DNA of 64,000 nucleotides from Natronolimnohabitans sp. A-GB9 (GTDB lineage Archaea; Halobacteriota; Halobacteria; Halobacteriales; Natrialbaceae), in NCBI RefSeq assembly GCF_030848565.1, contig NZ_JAVDDV010000004.1, positions 186,001 through 250,000 of the forward strand, read 5' to 3'. Both the position numbers and the translations under genes were made by a program. Shown piece by piece: positions 47,906 to 57,269 of the stretch; position 1 is the first letter of the stretch; every line of letters begins with the position of its first letter. Below the pieces are notes generated by a model. The model did not search any database, had not been told where the DNA came from, and saw only the letters and a program-made list of their open reading frames with translations.

Positions 47906-48751
47906 TTAGGTGCAGTCCGAGGGGTATGCGTAGTAGTTCGGAGTACAGTACCAGCACGGTTGATAGGCACAGATTGTTATCTCGTTTACATTACAATCAT
48001 CGACCATTTGATCGACGGCATCGATCACGGTACAGCTTCCGGAAAGAACACCGGCAATCGATACTGTCCCGATTGCGGTCGTACCTGGTTCTGGTATAAT
48101 GGTCAGAACGGCACCTGCAATGACAGTTAGGCCTGAGAGAAGTTGACAGGCTGCACTGTTATTCTCGAAGGTCCACGAACTACCGCAACTCGTTGCATTG
48201 GCAATACTAGGGCCGGAAGACTGCATTTCCTGATACCATTCGATGGCAGTCATTACCTCTTGGTTACTATCGGAACTGCCCGAAGAGGTGCCGATGTCTT
48301 GATTGTCGGACAGAAGCGACGGATTCGTTTTGTACGCTCGATCGTTTACAAGCGCCTCTGCAGTGACCGCGTCGTTTTGCAGTACACGGAGTTCGATGTA
48401 GTCCTGCAGTTCACCCCGACTGGATCGAAGTGGTGCTTTGAGACGAACGTGCTCCGGAATCTCTGATCCGGTAATCCGCATCCCGGTCATTTCCTTCGTG
48501 TTGATTAGACTGTTCCCCCGTCCGTTCACAGATTCCTGTTCATCCACGAGGAACGCTTCCATCGCTTCCCCGGCCGGAGATGATCGAGCCTGTGAATAGA
48601 GTCGACGCGTTTCACCGGTTTTCAGTTTTTCCGTACTGATCTCCAATTTCTCGAGATGGTCACCGTCTGTGGGTGCAGCAGTTGCCATTCCCGCGAATGC
48701 AGTCGCACCGATTCCGGTACCAACCGTTTTCAGTATGGATCTCCTATCCAT
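47906..48751 (-). CDS. Halocin C8-like preproprotein (candidate archaeocin)
   Basis: A 281-residue secreted precursor. The N-terminus is a Tat-type signal (MDRRSILKTVGTGIGATAFAGMATAA). Residues 28 to about 175 contain no Cys and form an N-terminal pro-region. The last 95 residues hold all eight Cys (189, 202, 240, 253, 261, 266, 269, 280) around a hydrophobic Gly-rich core (LLSGLTVIAGAVLTIIP). This is the plan of halocin C8, a 283-residue precursor whose N-terminal part is an immunity protein and whose Cys-rich C-terminus is the antimicrobial peptide. A CTVID segment followed by spaced Cys recalls C8 directly. The assignment rests on architecture and a short motif. Confidence 0.62.
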   Translation of the reverse strand: MDRRSILKTVGTGIGATAFAGMATAAPTDGDHLEKLEISTEKLKTGETRRLYSQARSSPAGEAMEAFLVDEQESVNGRGNSLINTKEMTGMRITGSEIPEHVRLKAPLRSSRGELQDYIELRVLQNDAVTAEALVNDRAYKTNPSLLSDNQDIGTSSGSSDSNQEVMTAIEWYQEMQSSGPSIANATSCGSSWTFENNSAACQLLSGLTVIAGAVLTIIPEPGTTAIGTVSIAGVLSGSCTVIDAVDQMVDDCNVNEITICAYQPCWYCTPNYYAYPSDCT

Positions 48752-49495
48752 GTTAGAAAGATAATATTTTATCGTATTATATCTTTGCCTAACTTCACAA
48801 AATGATATAGCTGGAGTACGTAATTATAATATCTCCCTATCTCACAAATTCGGCCGTGTGCAGTGTTACTCCGCCGTGATTACAGAGACTAGGTTCAGTA
48901 TCCACAGGACAACGAACAGGTGTCGATAAGCGCCCCCGGGTAGGGATCACCGGGGAAACCAGAACTGGAGCCGTCGTTGGTGCCGGAACAGCAGTTGTCA
49001 CGACACCAGTGTGGAAAGATACGGTATCGCCCAGTTTGGGGGGTAACCCGCACTATAGTGACAACTGATACAGAATGCCCTACCGACGTACCGGTGCGAC
49101 CGGGGATGGCTCGCGGTCGCGCCGGACCGACGACGGCTGTCCGTATCAGGGAGTCCATTGACGAAGTCGACCTCGAGGCCAGTCCTCGAGGACGGGCCGG
49201 AGACGACAATCCGAACGCGTCGATCGCGGAGAAGATGGGCCGACTCGAGGGTACGCCACGGCTCGAGCGGTAGTGGATGAGCCCCTCGTTTTCGCCCGGC
49301 GAACCGGTCCTCAGGTCCCTTGTCGGCGAGCGAACGGTTCGACGAACCTGAGCGATGCCGTTCACCGAGCGCGAAGCGCTCGGGCCGACAACTGATGTGA
49401 CGGCTGCGCTTGCGCAGCCGGAACGGAAGGCGGAGGCTTTAATCCTAAATTTTGCCGAGGGCCAACTTCGCTGGCCTGCAGAGCAAAGTTTAGGT
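48752..49495. other. Non-coding region of about 740 bases between halocin-like gene and thermosome
   Basis: The first 150 bases are AT-rich and contain the halocin-like gene's promoter area (TAATATTTTATCGTATTATATC near 48770). A Cys-rich frame tail lies at 48895-49068. From about 49080 the DNA is GC-rich again; a plus-strand frame ending at 49273 may be gene debris. Hairpins CCGAGCGC-GAA-GCGCTCGG (about 49364-49383) and CGGCTGCGC-TT-GCGCAGCCG (49401-49420) follow. Confidence 0.5.
48895..49068 (-). pseudogene. Cys-rich peptide tail, possible remnant of a second secreted peptide
   Basis: The minus-strand frame ending at 48895 reads RIFPHWCRDNCCSGTNDG, then PYPGALIDTCSLSCGY and stop: five Cys within 37 residues. 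No convincing start or signal peptide is in frame; upstream codons look like debris. It lies 143 bases before the halocin-like gene. It may be the 3' end of a lost secreted peptide gene, or chance. Confidence 0.25.
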
Positions 49496-49497
49496 TT
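49441..49497 (-). terminator. Hairpin at the 3' end of the thermosome gene
   Basis: On the minus strand, AAACCTAAACTTTGC (49483-49497), which starts inside the stop codon, pairs with GGCAAAATTTAGGATT (49441-49456). The stem is 13-14 bp with few mismatches. It probably stabilises or ends the thermosome mRNA. Confidence 0.5.
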
Positions 49498-51169
49498 ACA
49501 TCATGCCGCCCATTCCACCGCCCATACCGCCCATGCCGCCCATGCCGCCGGCACCGCCAGCGGGCATGTCGTCCTCGTCGTCGTCGTCGGCGACGGCGAG
49601 GTCACCGGCGGCGATGACGTCGTCGATGCGAAGCAGCATGACGGCAGCCTCGGTGGCGGACTCGATGGCCTGGGTCTTCACGCGCAGGGGCTCGTAGACG
49701 CCTTCCTCGGCCATGTCGATCGTGTCGCCGGTGTAGGCGTCGAGGCCCGAGGACGTGTCGCCACCGTCGTGGTCGGCACGCAGTTCGACCAGCGAGTCGA
49801 TGGGGTCCAGCCCGGCGTTTTCGGCCAGCGTGCGCGGGATGACCTCGAGGGCGTCGGCGAACGCTTCGACGGCGAGCTGTTCGCGGCCGCCGACGGAGTC
49901 GGCATAATCACGCAGTGCCAGTGAGAGCTCGATTTCGGGGGCGCCACCGCCGGCGACGACCTTGCCGTCCTCTAGGGTCGTGCGGACGACACCGAGGGAG
50001 TCCTCGATGGCGCGGTCGACCTCGTCGATGACGTGCTCGGTGCCACCGCGGAGGATGAGGGTGACGGCCTTGGCGTCGTCGACGTCCTCGACGAAGATGC
50101 GCTGGTCGCCGGCGATCTCCTTCTGGGCGACGCTGCCGGCGAAGCCGAGGTCGTCCTCGCTCAGGTCCTCGACGCTCGAGACGGGCGTGGCGCCGGTTGC
50201 GCGGGCCAGCTGGCTCTGGTCGCTGGATTTGACGCGGCGGACGGCGATGATGCCTTCCTGGGCGAGGTAGTGCTGGGCCATGTCGTCGATACCGCCGTCG
50301 ACGAAGACGACGTCGGCGCCGACGTCGGCGACCTGCTCGGCCATCTCGCGGAGCTGCTGTTCCTCCTGTTCGAGGAACTGCTCGAGCTGGTCGGGGTCGG
50401 TGACGTTGACCTCGGCGTCGATCTCGGTCTCTTTGATCTCTAAGTCGCCGTCGACGATCGCGACGTCGGCGTCCTCGGCGAAGTAGGGCATGTTCTCGGA
50501 GACACGCTCCTTGTCGACGATGACGCCCTCGACGAGCTCGGAGTTTTCGATCGAGCCGCCGACGACCTTCTCGACTTTGATGTTGTCCGTGTCGACGCTG
50601 TCGTCGTCGGCGACGGCCTGGACGGCATCGACGACGAGTTCGGCCAGCAGGTCACGGGAGCTTTCGGCACCCTTGCCGGTCATCGCCGTCGCGGCGATCT
50701 GGTGGAGGATCTCCTCGTCGTCCTCGTCGACGTCGATGGCGACCTCCTCGAGGGCCTCCGTAGCCTCTTCGGCAGCCTGGCGGTACCCCTGGGCGAGGGT
50801 CGTCGCGTGGATGTCCTGGTCTAAGAGCTCCTCGGCCTGGCTCAGCAGTTCACCGGCGATGACGACGGCGCTGGTGGTACCATCGCCGACCTCGTCTTCC
50901 TGCGTCTCGGCGACTTCGACGATCATGTCGGCCGCCGGGTGATCGATCTCCATCTCCGAGAGGAGGGTGACGCCGTCGTTCGTGACGATGACGTTGCCCG
51001 TCGAGTCGACGAGCATCTTGTCCATCCCCTTCGGGCCGAGTGTGGTCCGTACGGACTCGGCAACGGCCTTGCCGGCCTGTACGTTCATCGACTGCGCGTC
51101 TTTGCCGGAGGTCCGCTGGCTCTCCTCCGAAAGAACGATGAGTGGCTGGTTGCCCATCTGTTGTGCCAT
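49496..51169 (-). CDS. thsA: Thermosome (group II chaperonin) subunit
   Basis: A 557-residue CCT/thermosome subunit that folds proteins in a closed double ring. Family motifs: [27 protein letters not shown], the ATPase loop [11 protein letters not shown], the apical-domain segment, and the [17 protein letters not shown] region. The tail is Gly-Gly-Met repeats, as in haloarchaeal subunits. The ATG at 51169 is preferred to a TTG six bases upstream. The promoter at 51197-51211 and the 3' hairpin mark it as a single-gene unit. Confidence 0.96.
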   Translation of the reverse strand: MAQQMGNQPLIVLSEESQRTSGKDAQSMNVQAGKAVAESVRTTLGPKGMDKMLVDSTGNVIVTNDGVTLLSEMEIDHPAADMIVEVAETQEDEVGDGTTSAVVIAGELLSQAEELLDQDIHATTLAQGYRQAAEEATEALEEVAIDVDEDDEEILHQIAATAMTGKGAESSRDLLAELVVDAVQAVADDDSVDTDNIKVEKVVGGSIENSELVEGVIVDKERVSENMPYFAEDADVAIVDGDLEIKETEIDAEVNVTDPDQLEQFLEQEEQQLREMAEQVADVGADVVFVDGGIDDMAQHYLAQEGIIAVRRVKSSDQSQLARATGATPVSSVEDLSEDDLGFAGSVAQKEIAGDQRIFVEDVDDAKAVTLILRGGTEHVIDEVDRAIEDSLGVVRTTLEDGKVVAGGGAPEIELSLALRDYADSVGGREQLAVEAFADALEVIPRTLAENAGLDPIDSLVELRADHDGGDTSSGLDAYTGDTIDMAEEGVYEPLRVKTQAIESATEAAVMLLRIDDVIAAGDLAVADDDDEDDMPAGGAGGMGGMGGMGGGMGGMM

Positions 51170-51196
51170 AGTCAACCGAAGGATTGATTGTGATTC

Positions 51197-51211
51197 TATA
51201 TAAAGCTTTCG
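51197..51211 (-). promoter_or_regulatory. Thermosome promoter (BRE and TATA, heat-shock type)
   Basis: On the minus strand CGAAAGC is followed at once by TTTATATA, 28 bases before the ATG. A CGAAA element joined to the TATA box is the pattern known at haloarchaeal cct heat-shock promoters. Confidence 0.65.
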
Positions 51212-51399
51212 AGAACTGCTGAGTCTAATCCCCGTACGGGGGCGCTGTACGACGGTTTTTCGGCGACTTTGCTACTACTATTTATATCCTTCCTGTACCG
51301 GTACTGGATGAGAATCGATTCAGTTCGATGGTCGCGTGGACCGCGAGTGGTCGATGGTCGCGACTCGACTGCGAACGCGAGAGCGACTGCTGGCTGTGA

Positions 51400-51957
51400 T
51401 CAGGACTGGCCGCCGGGGAACCGGTGGTACTCCATGCCCTGGTGTTTCATCTCGTTGTGTTTCTCCTCTAAGAAGGAGTAGACGGCGCCGTGTGGCGCTC
51501 CATCTAGCAGCATCTCGGCGGCGCTGCGGACGGCGTCGACTTCCTGTGGCGCGCCGATGACCCCGAGCGTCGAGCCGTAGATGACGACCTCGGCTCCGGT
51601 GAGCTCCTCCATGAGCTCGCGGGTCCGACCGCCCTCACCGATGAGTCGGCCCTTCTTTCGTTTCATGTCGTTTTTGTTTCGCGCGGCGGCGTCGATGTCG
51701 ACGACGTCGAACATCATCATCTCGTCCTCGAGCAGTCGCAGCGCCGCCTCGGGCGCGAAGCCGCGACCGATCGCGCGGACGATGTCGGGGGCCTTGAGGC
51801 CGCGAACGGGGTCGCCGACGGTTTCGACGGCGACGGAGCCGTTCTCCGAATCGATGTCGAGTCGCACCTCGGCTTCCGCCTCGATCTCGCGCATCGTCTC
51901 GCCGCCCTCGCCGATGAGGACGCCGATGCGGTCCTGCGGAATCTTCACGTGTTGCAT
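51400..51957 (-). CDS. Dim2/Pno1-like KH-domain RNA-binding protein
   Basis: A 185-residue protein with two KH domains. The first is HVKIPQDRIGVLIGEGGETMREIE and the second carries KKGRLIGEGGRTRELMEELTGAEVVIYGSTLGVIG. In archaea this protein acts in small-subunit ribosome maturation and is usually encoded next to Rio1 and aIF1A. Here Rio1 is on the same strand but about 3 kb away, separated by a BCCT transporter and osmC. Confidence 0.92.
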   Translation of the reverse strand: MQHVKIPQDRIGVLIGEGGETMREIEAEAEVRLDIDSENGSVAVETVGDPVRGLKAPDIVRAIGRGFAPEAALRLLEDEMMMFDVVDIDAAARNKNDMKRKKGRLIGEGGRTRELMEELTGAEVVIYGSTLGVIGAPQEVDAVRSAAEMLLDGAPHGAVYSFLEEKHNEMKHQGMEYHRFPGGQS

Positions 51958-52008
51958 ACAGTACGATACTGGCTGGGTGAGTTTAAGACCTTGGTCCGTC
52001 GGGCGTCG

Positions 52009-52032
52009 ACTGTCGGACAGCGGTCAGTGAGA
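52009..52032. repeat. Type A repeat arm (degenerate)
   Basis: Read on the minus strand TCTCACTGACCGCTGTCCGA ... CAGT matches CTCACTGACTGCTGTCCGAC of the copy at 27131-27239. It lies between the BCCT and KH genes. Confidence 0.5.
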
Positions 52033-52090
52033 TGGACTACTGTACGTCGGTACCGGCGCAACCGCGACCCGGCTGGGATGTGTCCGGACA

Positions 52091-53686
52091 TCAGTCGTCG
52101 ACGGCCGACGACTGAACCGAACTGGTCTCCGACTGGCCGCTCTCGTCCGTGTCTCCGTCGAGGAGCGGATCGAGACGCTGGAACTCGAGGACCATACCGA
52201 CGATGGCGACGACGGCGATAATCGCGAACGGACCGCCGGTGATGATCGCGGCCGACTGGAGTGCGTTGATTCCGCCACCGACGATCAACAGCGACGCGAG
52301 GACGCCCATGAGTGCACCCCAGATGATGCGATTGACCGTCGACGGTCGTTCGGAACCGCCGGTAGTGAGCATACCGAGTGCGAGCGTCGAGGAGTCAGCC
52401 GAGGTCACGAAGAACGTGATGACCAGGATCATGAACAGAAACGCCAGCACCGAGCCAAGCGGCAACGCCTCGAAGAGCGGGAACCCGGATACCTCGACGC
52501 CGTACTCCGAGACCGTCGCGAGCATCGGCGCGCTGCCGGATTGCTCTAGGAAGATCGCGGTCCCGCCCATGGTGAGAAACCACGGGATCGTTGCGGCGGT
52601 CGCACCGATCAGTGCCGTCGCGGTCACCTGTCTGATCGTCCGACCACGTGAAATACGAGCGACGAAGAGACCGCCGAACGAGGCCCAGGAGAACACCCAC
52701 GCCCAGTAGAAGACGGTCCACTCACCGACCCACTCGCCGCCACCGCTGGGGTTCGTATAGAGGCTCATCTGGAAAAACTCGCTGATGTATCCGCCGATGG
52801 CCTGGGTACCGACGTTCATGATGTAGTTAGTCGGTCCCAGCAGGAATACAGCCAGACAGAGCAGGCCGAACAGCCCGAGGTTGAAGAGCGAAAGCCACCG
52901 AATCCCTTTCCGGACGCCGAGGACGACAGAGAGCGTAAACGCGATCGTCAGTCCGGAGATGACGAGTACCGTGCCGCCGTCGCCGAACGTCACACCGTAG
53001 TCGTACTCGAGTCCGGTGAGGAACTGACTGCCGACGAAGCCAAGCGTCGTCGCGATCCCGCCGGTCGTCGCGAACACCGCGAGAATGTCGATGGCTTTCG
53101 CCATTGGACCGTCGAGCCTGTCGACGCCGACGAACGGCGCAATCACCGTCGAGATGCGCATCGGTGCGTCACGCCGATATGCGTAGTACGCCACCGGGAT
53201 TCCGATTATCAGGTACGGCACCCAGTAGGAGATTCCCCAGTGAAAGAACGTGTACTGTAGCGCACCGACCGCAGCGTCGGTGCTCTGGGATTCCGCGCCG
53301 ACGAACGGCGGTACTGTTTCGTAGTGAGTCAACGCCTCCGCCGGTCCCCAGAAGACGATTCCCGCCGCGATACCGGCCGAGAACATCATTGCGAAGAACT
53401 CAGTGTTGCTAAACGCTGGCTCCTCGTCCGGGCCACCGAGTTTGATCGATCCCCAGGGGCCGACGAGTAGCCACAGTGAGAACACGACCATCAGAAACAT
53501 CGCGGCGATGTACACCCACATGAATTCGGTCCAGAGGAAGGTGTTGACCCGATCCATCGCTTCAGCCGAACTCGAGGGGTTGCGAAAGAACACACCGATA
53601 GCGAGTACCGAAACGACGAAGCCGATACCGAAGACGACCGGATCGAGTTCGTCGACGAACCGGTGCATCGTCGATTTCACTGCCAT
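52091..53686 (-). CDS. BCCT-family transporter (betaine/choline/carnitine type)
   Basis: A 531-residue secondary transporter with 12 hydrophobic segments, for import of glycine betaine or related solutes. Diagnostic parts: SAGIAAGIVFWGPAEALTHY, GGIATTLGFVGSQFLTGL, and the aromatic signature WTVFYWAWVFSWASFGGLFVARISRGRTIRQ. The C-terminal tail is short and acidic. Compatible-solute uptake suits a halophile. The substrate is by family only. Confidence 0.93.
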   Translation of the reverse strand: MAVKSTMHRFVDELDPVVFGIGFVVSVLAIGVFFRNPSSSAEAMDRVNTFLWTEFMWVYIAAMFLMVVFSLWLLVGPWGSIKLGGPDEEPAFSNTEFFAMMFSAGIAAGIVFWGPAEALTHYETVPPFVGAESQSTDAAVGALQYTFFHWGISYWVPYLIIGIPVAYYAYRRDAPMRISTVIAPFVGVDRLDGPMAKAIDILAVFATTGGIATTLGFVGSQFLTGLEYDYGVTFGDGGTVLVISGLTIAFTLSVVLGVRKGIRWLSLFNLGLFGLLCLAVFLLGPTNYIMNVGTQAIGGYISEFFQMSLYTNPSGGGEWVGEWTVFYWAWVFSWASFGGLFVARISRGRTIRQVTATALIGATAATIPWFLTMGGTAIFLEQSGSAPMLATVSEYGVEVSGFPLFEALPLGSVLAFLFMILVITFFVTSADSSTLALGMLTTGGSERPSTVNRIIWGALMGVLASLLIVGGGINALQSAAIITGGPFAIIAVVAIVGMVLEFQRLDPLLDGDTDESGQSETSSVQSSAVDD

Positions 53687-54177
53687 ACTATCCGCCTCCG
53701 TCCGAACGACGTGGATCGCGATATGTGTTTTCGCATATCACTGTCCGGAAGCCGACACCACACGTAAAAAATTGAGGTCCCGACAATCGTGACCGTCACC
53801 CCGGGGTGTTTATCCATCTATCCGCATCCGGTGGCCGTTTTCGACCCGGTTTCACCGGCCGTTCGACTCGATATATCTAGAAGGTGATTAGTTGTGTCGA
53901 ATCCCGATCGACCCGAAACAGAGATAGTTGATATACTTACATTTATAAGTTAGATACCAAGGTCGAAGCATGTCTCTCGACGATAATGAGGCGGGTGACG
54001 ACAGCGCTCGCGCTCGATTCAATCCCTCGAGGGGTCCGGGTCCGGACTCGTCACGAACTCGAGGAGTTCGTACTGGGTCGAGCGAGGGAACCCACCAATG
54101 CGTTCGGGACGACGGGTTCGACACCGTCCGCTTTCACTCGAGCGGGGTCGACCACCTTCTTGAAAAAACCGATAGCG
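53687..54177. other. Rearrangement scar between BCCT and osmC genes
   Basis: No intact gene. It holds a good leaderless promoter (TTTATAAG, about 53941-53948) driving a frame that begins at 53970 with MSLDDNEAGDDSARARF. After about 17 codons that frame runs into DNA that is the 3' end of a rio1 gene in antisense (54019-54069). It looks like a promoter and gene start joined to foreign 3' DNA. Confidence 0.45.
54019..54069 (-). pseudogene. Vestige of a second rio1 3' end
   Basis: On the minus strand the codons read ELLEFVTSPDPDPSRD and stop (TGA at 54019-54021). The intact rio1 ends ELLEFVTSPEPDPSRE. The DNA identity is about 90 percent over about 45 bases and then is lost on both sides. Confidence 0.6.
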
Positions 54178-54747
54178 TTACTCGAGGACGAGATGGGTCG
54201 CGATCGGCACCTCGTTCGTGATGACGTCCATCAGGGGCGACGTCGACTCGACGCGGTCGCGTAACGCCCGGAGTTGCGATTCGTCGGCGTCGGCGTCGAT
54301 CGCCACCGTACATTCGATCGACTCGTAACCGGGACGGACGTCGTCGTCGTCGTCGATGCCGAGGAACCCCCGGAGATCGACGTCACCCGCCATCTCGACG
54401 TGCAGCGACTCGAGATCGATCCCCATCGCGGCGGCGTGGGCCGCGTAGCCGACGGTCAGACACGAGCCGAGCGCGCCGAGCAGGGTCTCGACGGCGTTCG
54501 GCGCCGTGCGCTCGCCCAGGATCTGTTCGGGTTCGTCGCCCTCGAGTGTGAACTCGCGGGTTCGGATCGTCTCGCCCGCCTGGTCGAACTCGTCGATTAC
54601 GGTCTCGGCCTTGAGGGCGTCGGTCCACTCCGTCGCCGCCTTGAACGTAAACGAGCCGACGGCTGGATCGTCGTCGATCGCCTCGATGGCCTCCTCGAGC
54701 GCGGAGACGTCGACACCGTTTACCATACGTTTGTCAGTTGTTGCCAT
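54178..54747 (-). CDS. OsmC family protein
   Basis: A 189-residue protein of the OsmC/Ohr superfamily. The fold is recognisable from ERTAPNAVETLLGALGSCLTVGYAAHAAAMGIDLESLHVEMAGDVDLRGFLG with the conserved central Cys. The second Cys typical of peroxidase members is absent or replaced (YESIECTVAI holds the only other one). Activity as organic hydroperoxide reductase is therefore likely but not certain. The ATG at 54747 gives the best start; one at 54726 is possible. Confidence 0.88.
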   Translation of the reverse strand: MATTDKRMVNGVDVSALEEAIEAIDDDPAVGSFTFKAATEWTDALKAETVIDEFDQAGETIRTREFTLEGDEPEQILGERTAPNAVETLLGALGSCLTVGYAAHAAAMGIDLESLHVEMAGDVDLRGFLGIDDDDDVRPGYESIECTVAIDADADESQLRALRDRVESTSPLMDVITNEVPIATHLVLE

Positions 54748-54876
54748 GTCTCTAACACCGATACTCCACACTACAGCCAAGGCGATAAAACGTACGTGGG
54801 GTAAAATAGACTTTCAGTGGTCGGATCGTGTTCTGCAGGCAGCAGGCAGGAGAGCGGTCGGAACTCGGCCCCGGCG

Positions 54877-55743
54877 CTACTCTCGGGACGGGTCCGGCTC
54901 CGGACTCGTCACGAACTCGAGCAGTTCGTCGGCGTCGGTCTCCATTCCTTGTCGGGAGAAGAAACTCGCCACGTTCCGACAGTCCCGCTCGAGAAAGTCG
55001 CGGCTGTTGGGATGGTGAACCGTCACGGCCTGGCCGACGTCGATGATCACCAGCTGGCCGTCGTCGAAGACGACGTTGTACTCGCTTAGGTCGCCGTGGA
55101 TGATCCCCGCCGAGTAGAGCCGGCGCATGTACTCGCGCATGACTTCGTAGGCGGTCTCGGGGTTCTCGATGTGAACCTCGCCGAGCCGTCGCGCGCGACC
55201 TTCCTCGTTACCGATGTACTCCATGACGAGGACGTTACGTTCGGCGGCGATCGGCTCCGGGACCCTGACGCCGGCTTTCTTGGCACGTTTTAGGTTCGCG
55301 AGTTCCTTTTTCGTCCAGGCGAGGACGACGTCTTTCTTCTTGCCACCGAGGCCCTCGAAGCGCGGGTCGCCTTCGAGGTAGTCACGCATCTGCCGGAAGT
55401 TCGAGGCGTTGATCCGGTAGATTTTGACCGCGACTTCACGGTCGTCGCCCAGCGCATGGTAGACGTTGGCTTCCTTCCCCGTCGAGAGTGGCCCGCCGAA
55501 GGCCTCGACGTAGCCGTCCTGAACGAGCTTATAGAGCGCGGCGAAGGTCGCGTCGTCGAACACTGACTGCTCTACTTTGAACTGATCGGCGTCCTTGATC
55601 CGCTCTTGAAACTGGTTGAACTCCCGGTCGCGCTTGCGAGCGATGCGGTCGGCTTCGGTATCGGTGACGTCGATCTCCTCCCACTCGTCGCCTGGCGTCT
55701 CCGCTTCCTCGAGGTCGACCAGTCCGAATTCTCCCTCTCCCAT
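54877..55743 (-). CDS. rio1: Rio1-type serine/threonine kinase
   Basis: A 288-residue atypical kinase acting in small ribosomal subunit maturation. Motifs: the nucleotide loop GGPLSTGKEANVYHA, the Lys in VAVKIYRI, the catalytic loop IIHGDLSEYNVV, and metal-binding IIDVGQAVTVHHP. The C-terminal Asp/Glu/Pro end is short. Its usual partner, the KH protein, is displaced by inserted genes. Confidence 0.94.
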   Translation of the reverse strand: MGEGEFGLVDLEEAETPGDEWEEIDVTDTEADRIARKRDREFNQFQERIKDADQFKVEQSVFDDATFAALYKLVQDGYVEAFGGPLSTGKEANVYHALGDDREVAVKIYRINASNFRQMRDYLEGDPRFEGLGGKKKDVVLAWTKKELANLKRAKKAGVRVPEPIAAERNVLVMEYIGNEEGRARRLGEVHIENPETAYEVMREYMRRLYSAGIIHGDLSEYNVVFDDGQLVIIDVGQAVTVHHPNSRDFLERDCRNVASFFSRQGMETDADELLEFVTSPEPDPSRE

Positions 55744-55857
55744 CTACCGTTCCGTACTGGCTCTGGCGGGTAAAGTACTGGGTATCGTTCATCCCTCGTG
55801 TCATGGATTGCCACCGCTTCACACAGACTTATCAGTGTATCCATGGTCAGTACGACC

Positions 55858-57261
55858 ATGAGTAATGCTAACACAGGTTCTGGAATGGAGCCCGACCACG
55901 ACCACACCGACCACCACCACACCGGTCCGGGATACGCGACGCCGCAGGCGGCCGTCGAGGAAGGCAGCCGGGAGGAACTCGCCTACGTAATGTGTCTCTA
56001 TACCGGTACGGACATCGACGCACCCGATTTCGTCGGCGTCGTCGATCTCGACCCCGAATCCGATACCTACACAGAGATCGTCGATCGAGTCGAGATGCCC
56101 AACCGCGGTGACGAACTCCACCACTTCGGGTGGAACGCCTGCTCGTCGTCGTGTCACATGGACGGCCTCGAGCGTCGTCACTTGATCGTCCCCGGCCAGC
56201 GTTCCTCGCGGATCCACGTGATCGACACGAAAGACCGCCGGAACCCCGAACTGGTCGAGGTGATCGAACCGGAGGCGGTCTTCGAGTACGACCTCTCGGC
56301 GCCGCACACCGTTCACTGCGTCCCCGGTGGAGAGATCCTGATCAGTATGCTCGGCGACGCCGACGGCGACCTCCCGGGGGGATTCCTCCAGTTGAACGAC
56401 GACTTCGAGATCGAGGGTCGCTGGGAGCCACCGGGTGAAATCGAGATGAACTACGACTACTGGTACCAGCCCCGCCAGAACGTGATGGTCTCGACGGAGT
56501 GGGCCGCGCCGAAGACGTACTACCCCGGGTTCGACCTCGAGGACGTCGAGGAAGGAAAGTACGGCCGCCGACTCCACTTCTGGGATTGGGAGGACGGCAC
56601 CGTCGAGCAGACGATCGACCTCGGTGAGGAGGGCAAGATCCCACTCGAGATTCGCTTCCTCCACACCCCCGAATCGACCCACGGGTTCGTCGGAACGGCG
56701 CTCTCGTCGAACATCTTCCACTTCTGGCACGACGAGGACGCTGGCGAGTACCGCGCCGAGAAGGCGATCGACTTCGAGGCCCGCGAACACCCCGACTGGG
56801 ATATGCCCGTCCCGCCGTTGACGACCGACATCCTGATCTCGATGGACGACCGCTACCTGTTCGGCTCGAACTGGCTCCACGGAGAGCTCTGGATGTACGA
56901 TATCTCGGATCCTGCGAACCCACGGCGAGCCGACTCGCTTTCGGTCGGCGGCCACTTCGGCGACGTCCAGGAGATCCAGGGCCGAGAACTGTCGGCTGGC
57001 ACACAGATGCTCCAGCTGTCACTCGACGGCGAACGCCTCTACTGGACGACGTCGCTGTTCTCCACATGGGACGACCAGTTCTTCCCCGAGGAGGGCGAGC
57101 GCGGCTCGGTGATGCTCAAAGCCGACGTCGACCCACGAGACGGGACTCTCGAGTTAGACGAGGACTTCCTCGTCGACTTCGGTGAGTGTCCGGCGGGCCC
57201 GGCCCGTGCCCACGAGATCCGGTGGCCCGACGGCGACTGTACGAGCGACGTCTGGCAGTAA
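55858..57261 (+). CDS. Selenium-binding protein 56 family (methanethiol-oxidase-like)
   Basis: A 467-residue SBP56-family protein. A His-rich N-terminus (HDHTDHHHTGPGYATP) precedes the core. Motifs are HHFGWNACSSSCH, the copper-region His in APHTVHCVPGG, PEVxF-like IRFLHTPESTHGFVG, and DILISMDDRYLFGSNWLHGELWMYDISDP. Related proteins are copper-dependent methanethiol oxidases. The ATG at 55858 is chosen because the upstream frame lacks coding character. A [2Fe-2S] ferredoxin follows after eight bases and another soon after. Confidence 0.92.
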   Translation: MSNANTGSGMEPDHDHTDHHHTGPGYATPQAAVEEGSREELAYVMCLYTGTDIDAPDFVGVVDLDPESDTYTEIVDRVEMPNRGDELHHFGWNACSSSCHMDGLERRHLIVPGQRSSRIHVIDTKDRRNPELVEVIEPEAVFEYDLSAPHTVHCVPGGEILISMLGDADGDLPGGFLQLNDDFEIEGRWEPPGEIEMNYDYWYQPRQNVMVSTEWAAPKTYYPGFDLEDVEEGKYGRRLHFWDWEDGTVEQTIDLGEEGKIPLEIRFLHTPESTHGFVGTALSSNIFHFWHDEDAGEYRAEKAIDFEAREHPDWDMPVPPLTTDILISMDDRYLFGSNWLHGELWMYDISDPANPRRADSLSVGGHFGDVQEIQGRELSAGTQMLQLSLDGERLYWTTSLFSTWDDQFFPEEGERGSVMLKADVDPRDGTLELDEDFLVDFGECPAGPARAHEIRWPDGDCTSDVWQ

Positions 57262-57269
57262 CTCGATCG

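Noticed and set aside
48977-49273. Plus-strand frame of 98 codons before the thermosome
   Set aside because: The first half is antisense to the Cys-rich tail and has no coding bias. The end looks like a gene tail but has no start, so it is treated as debris.
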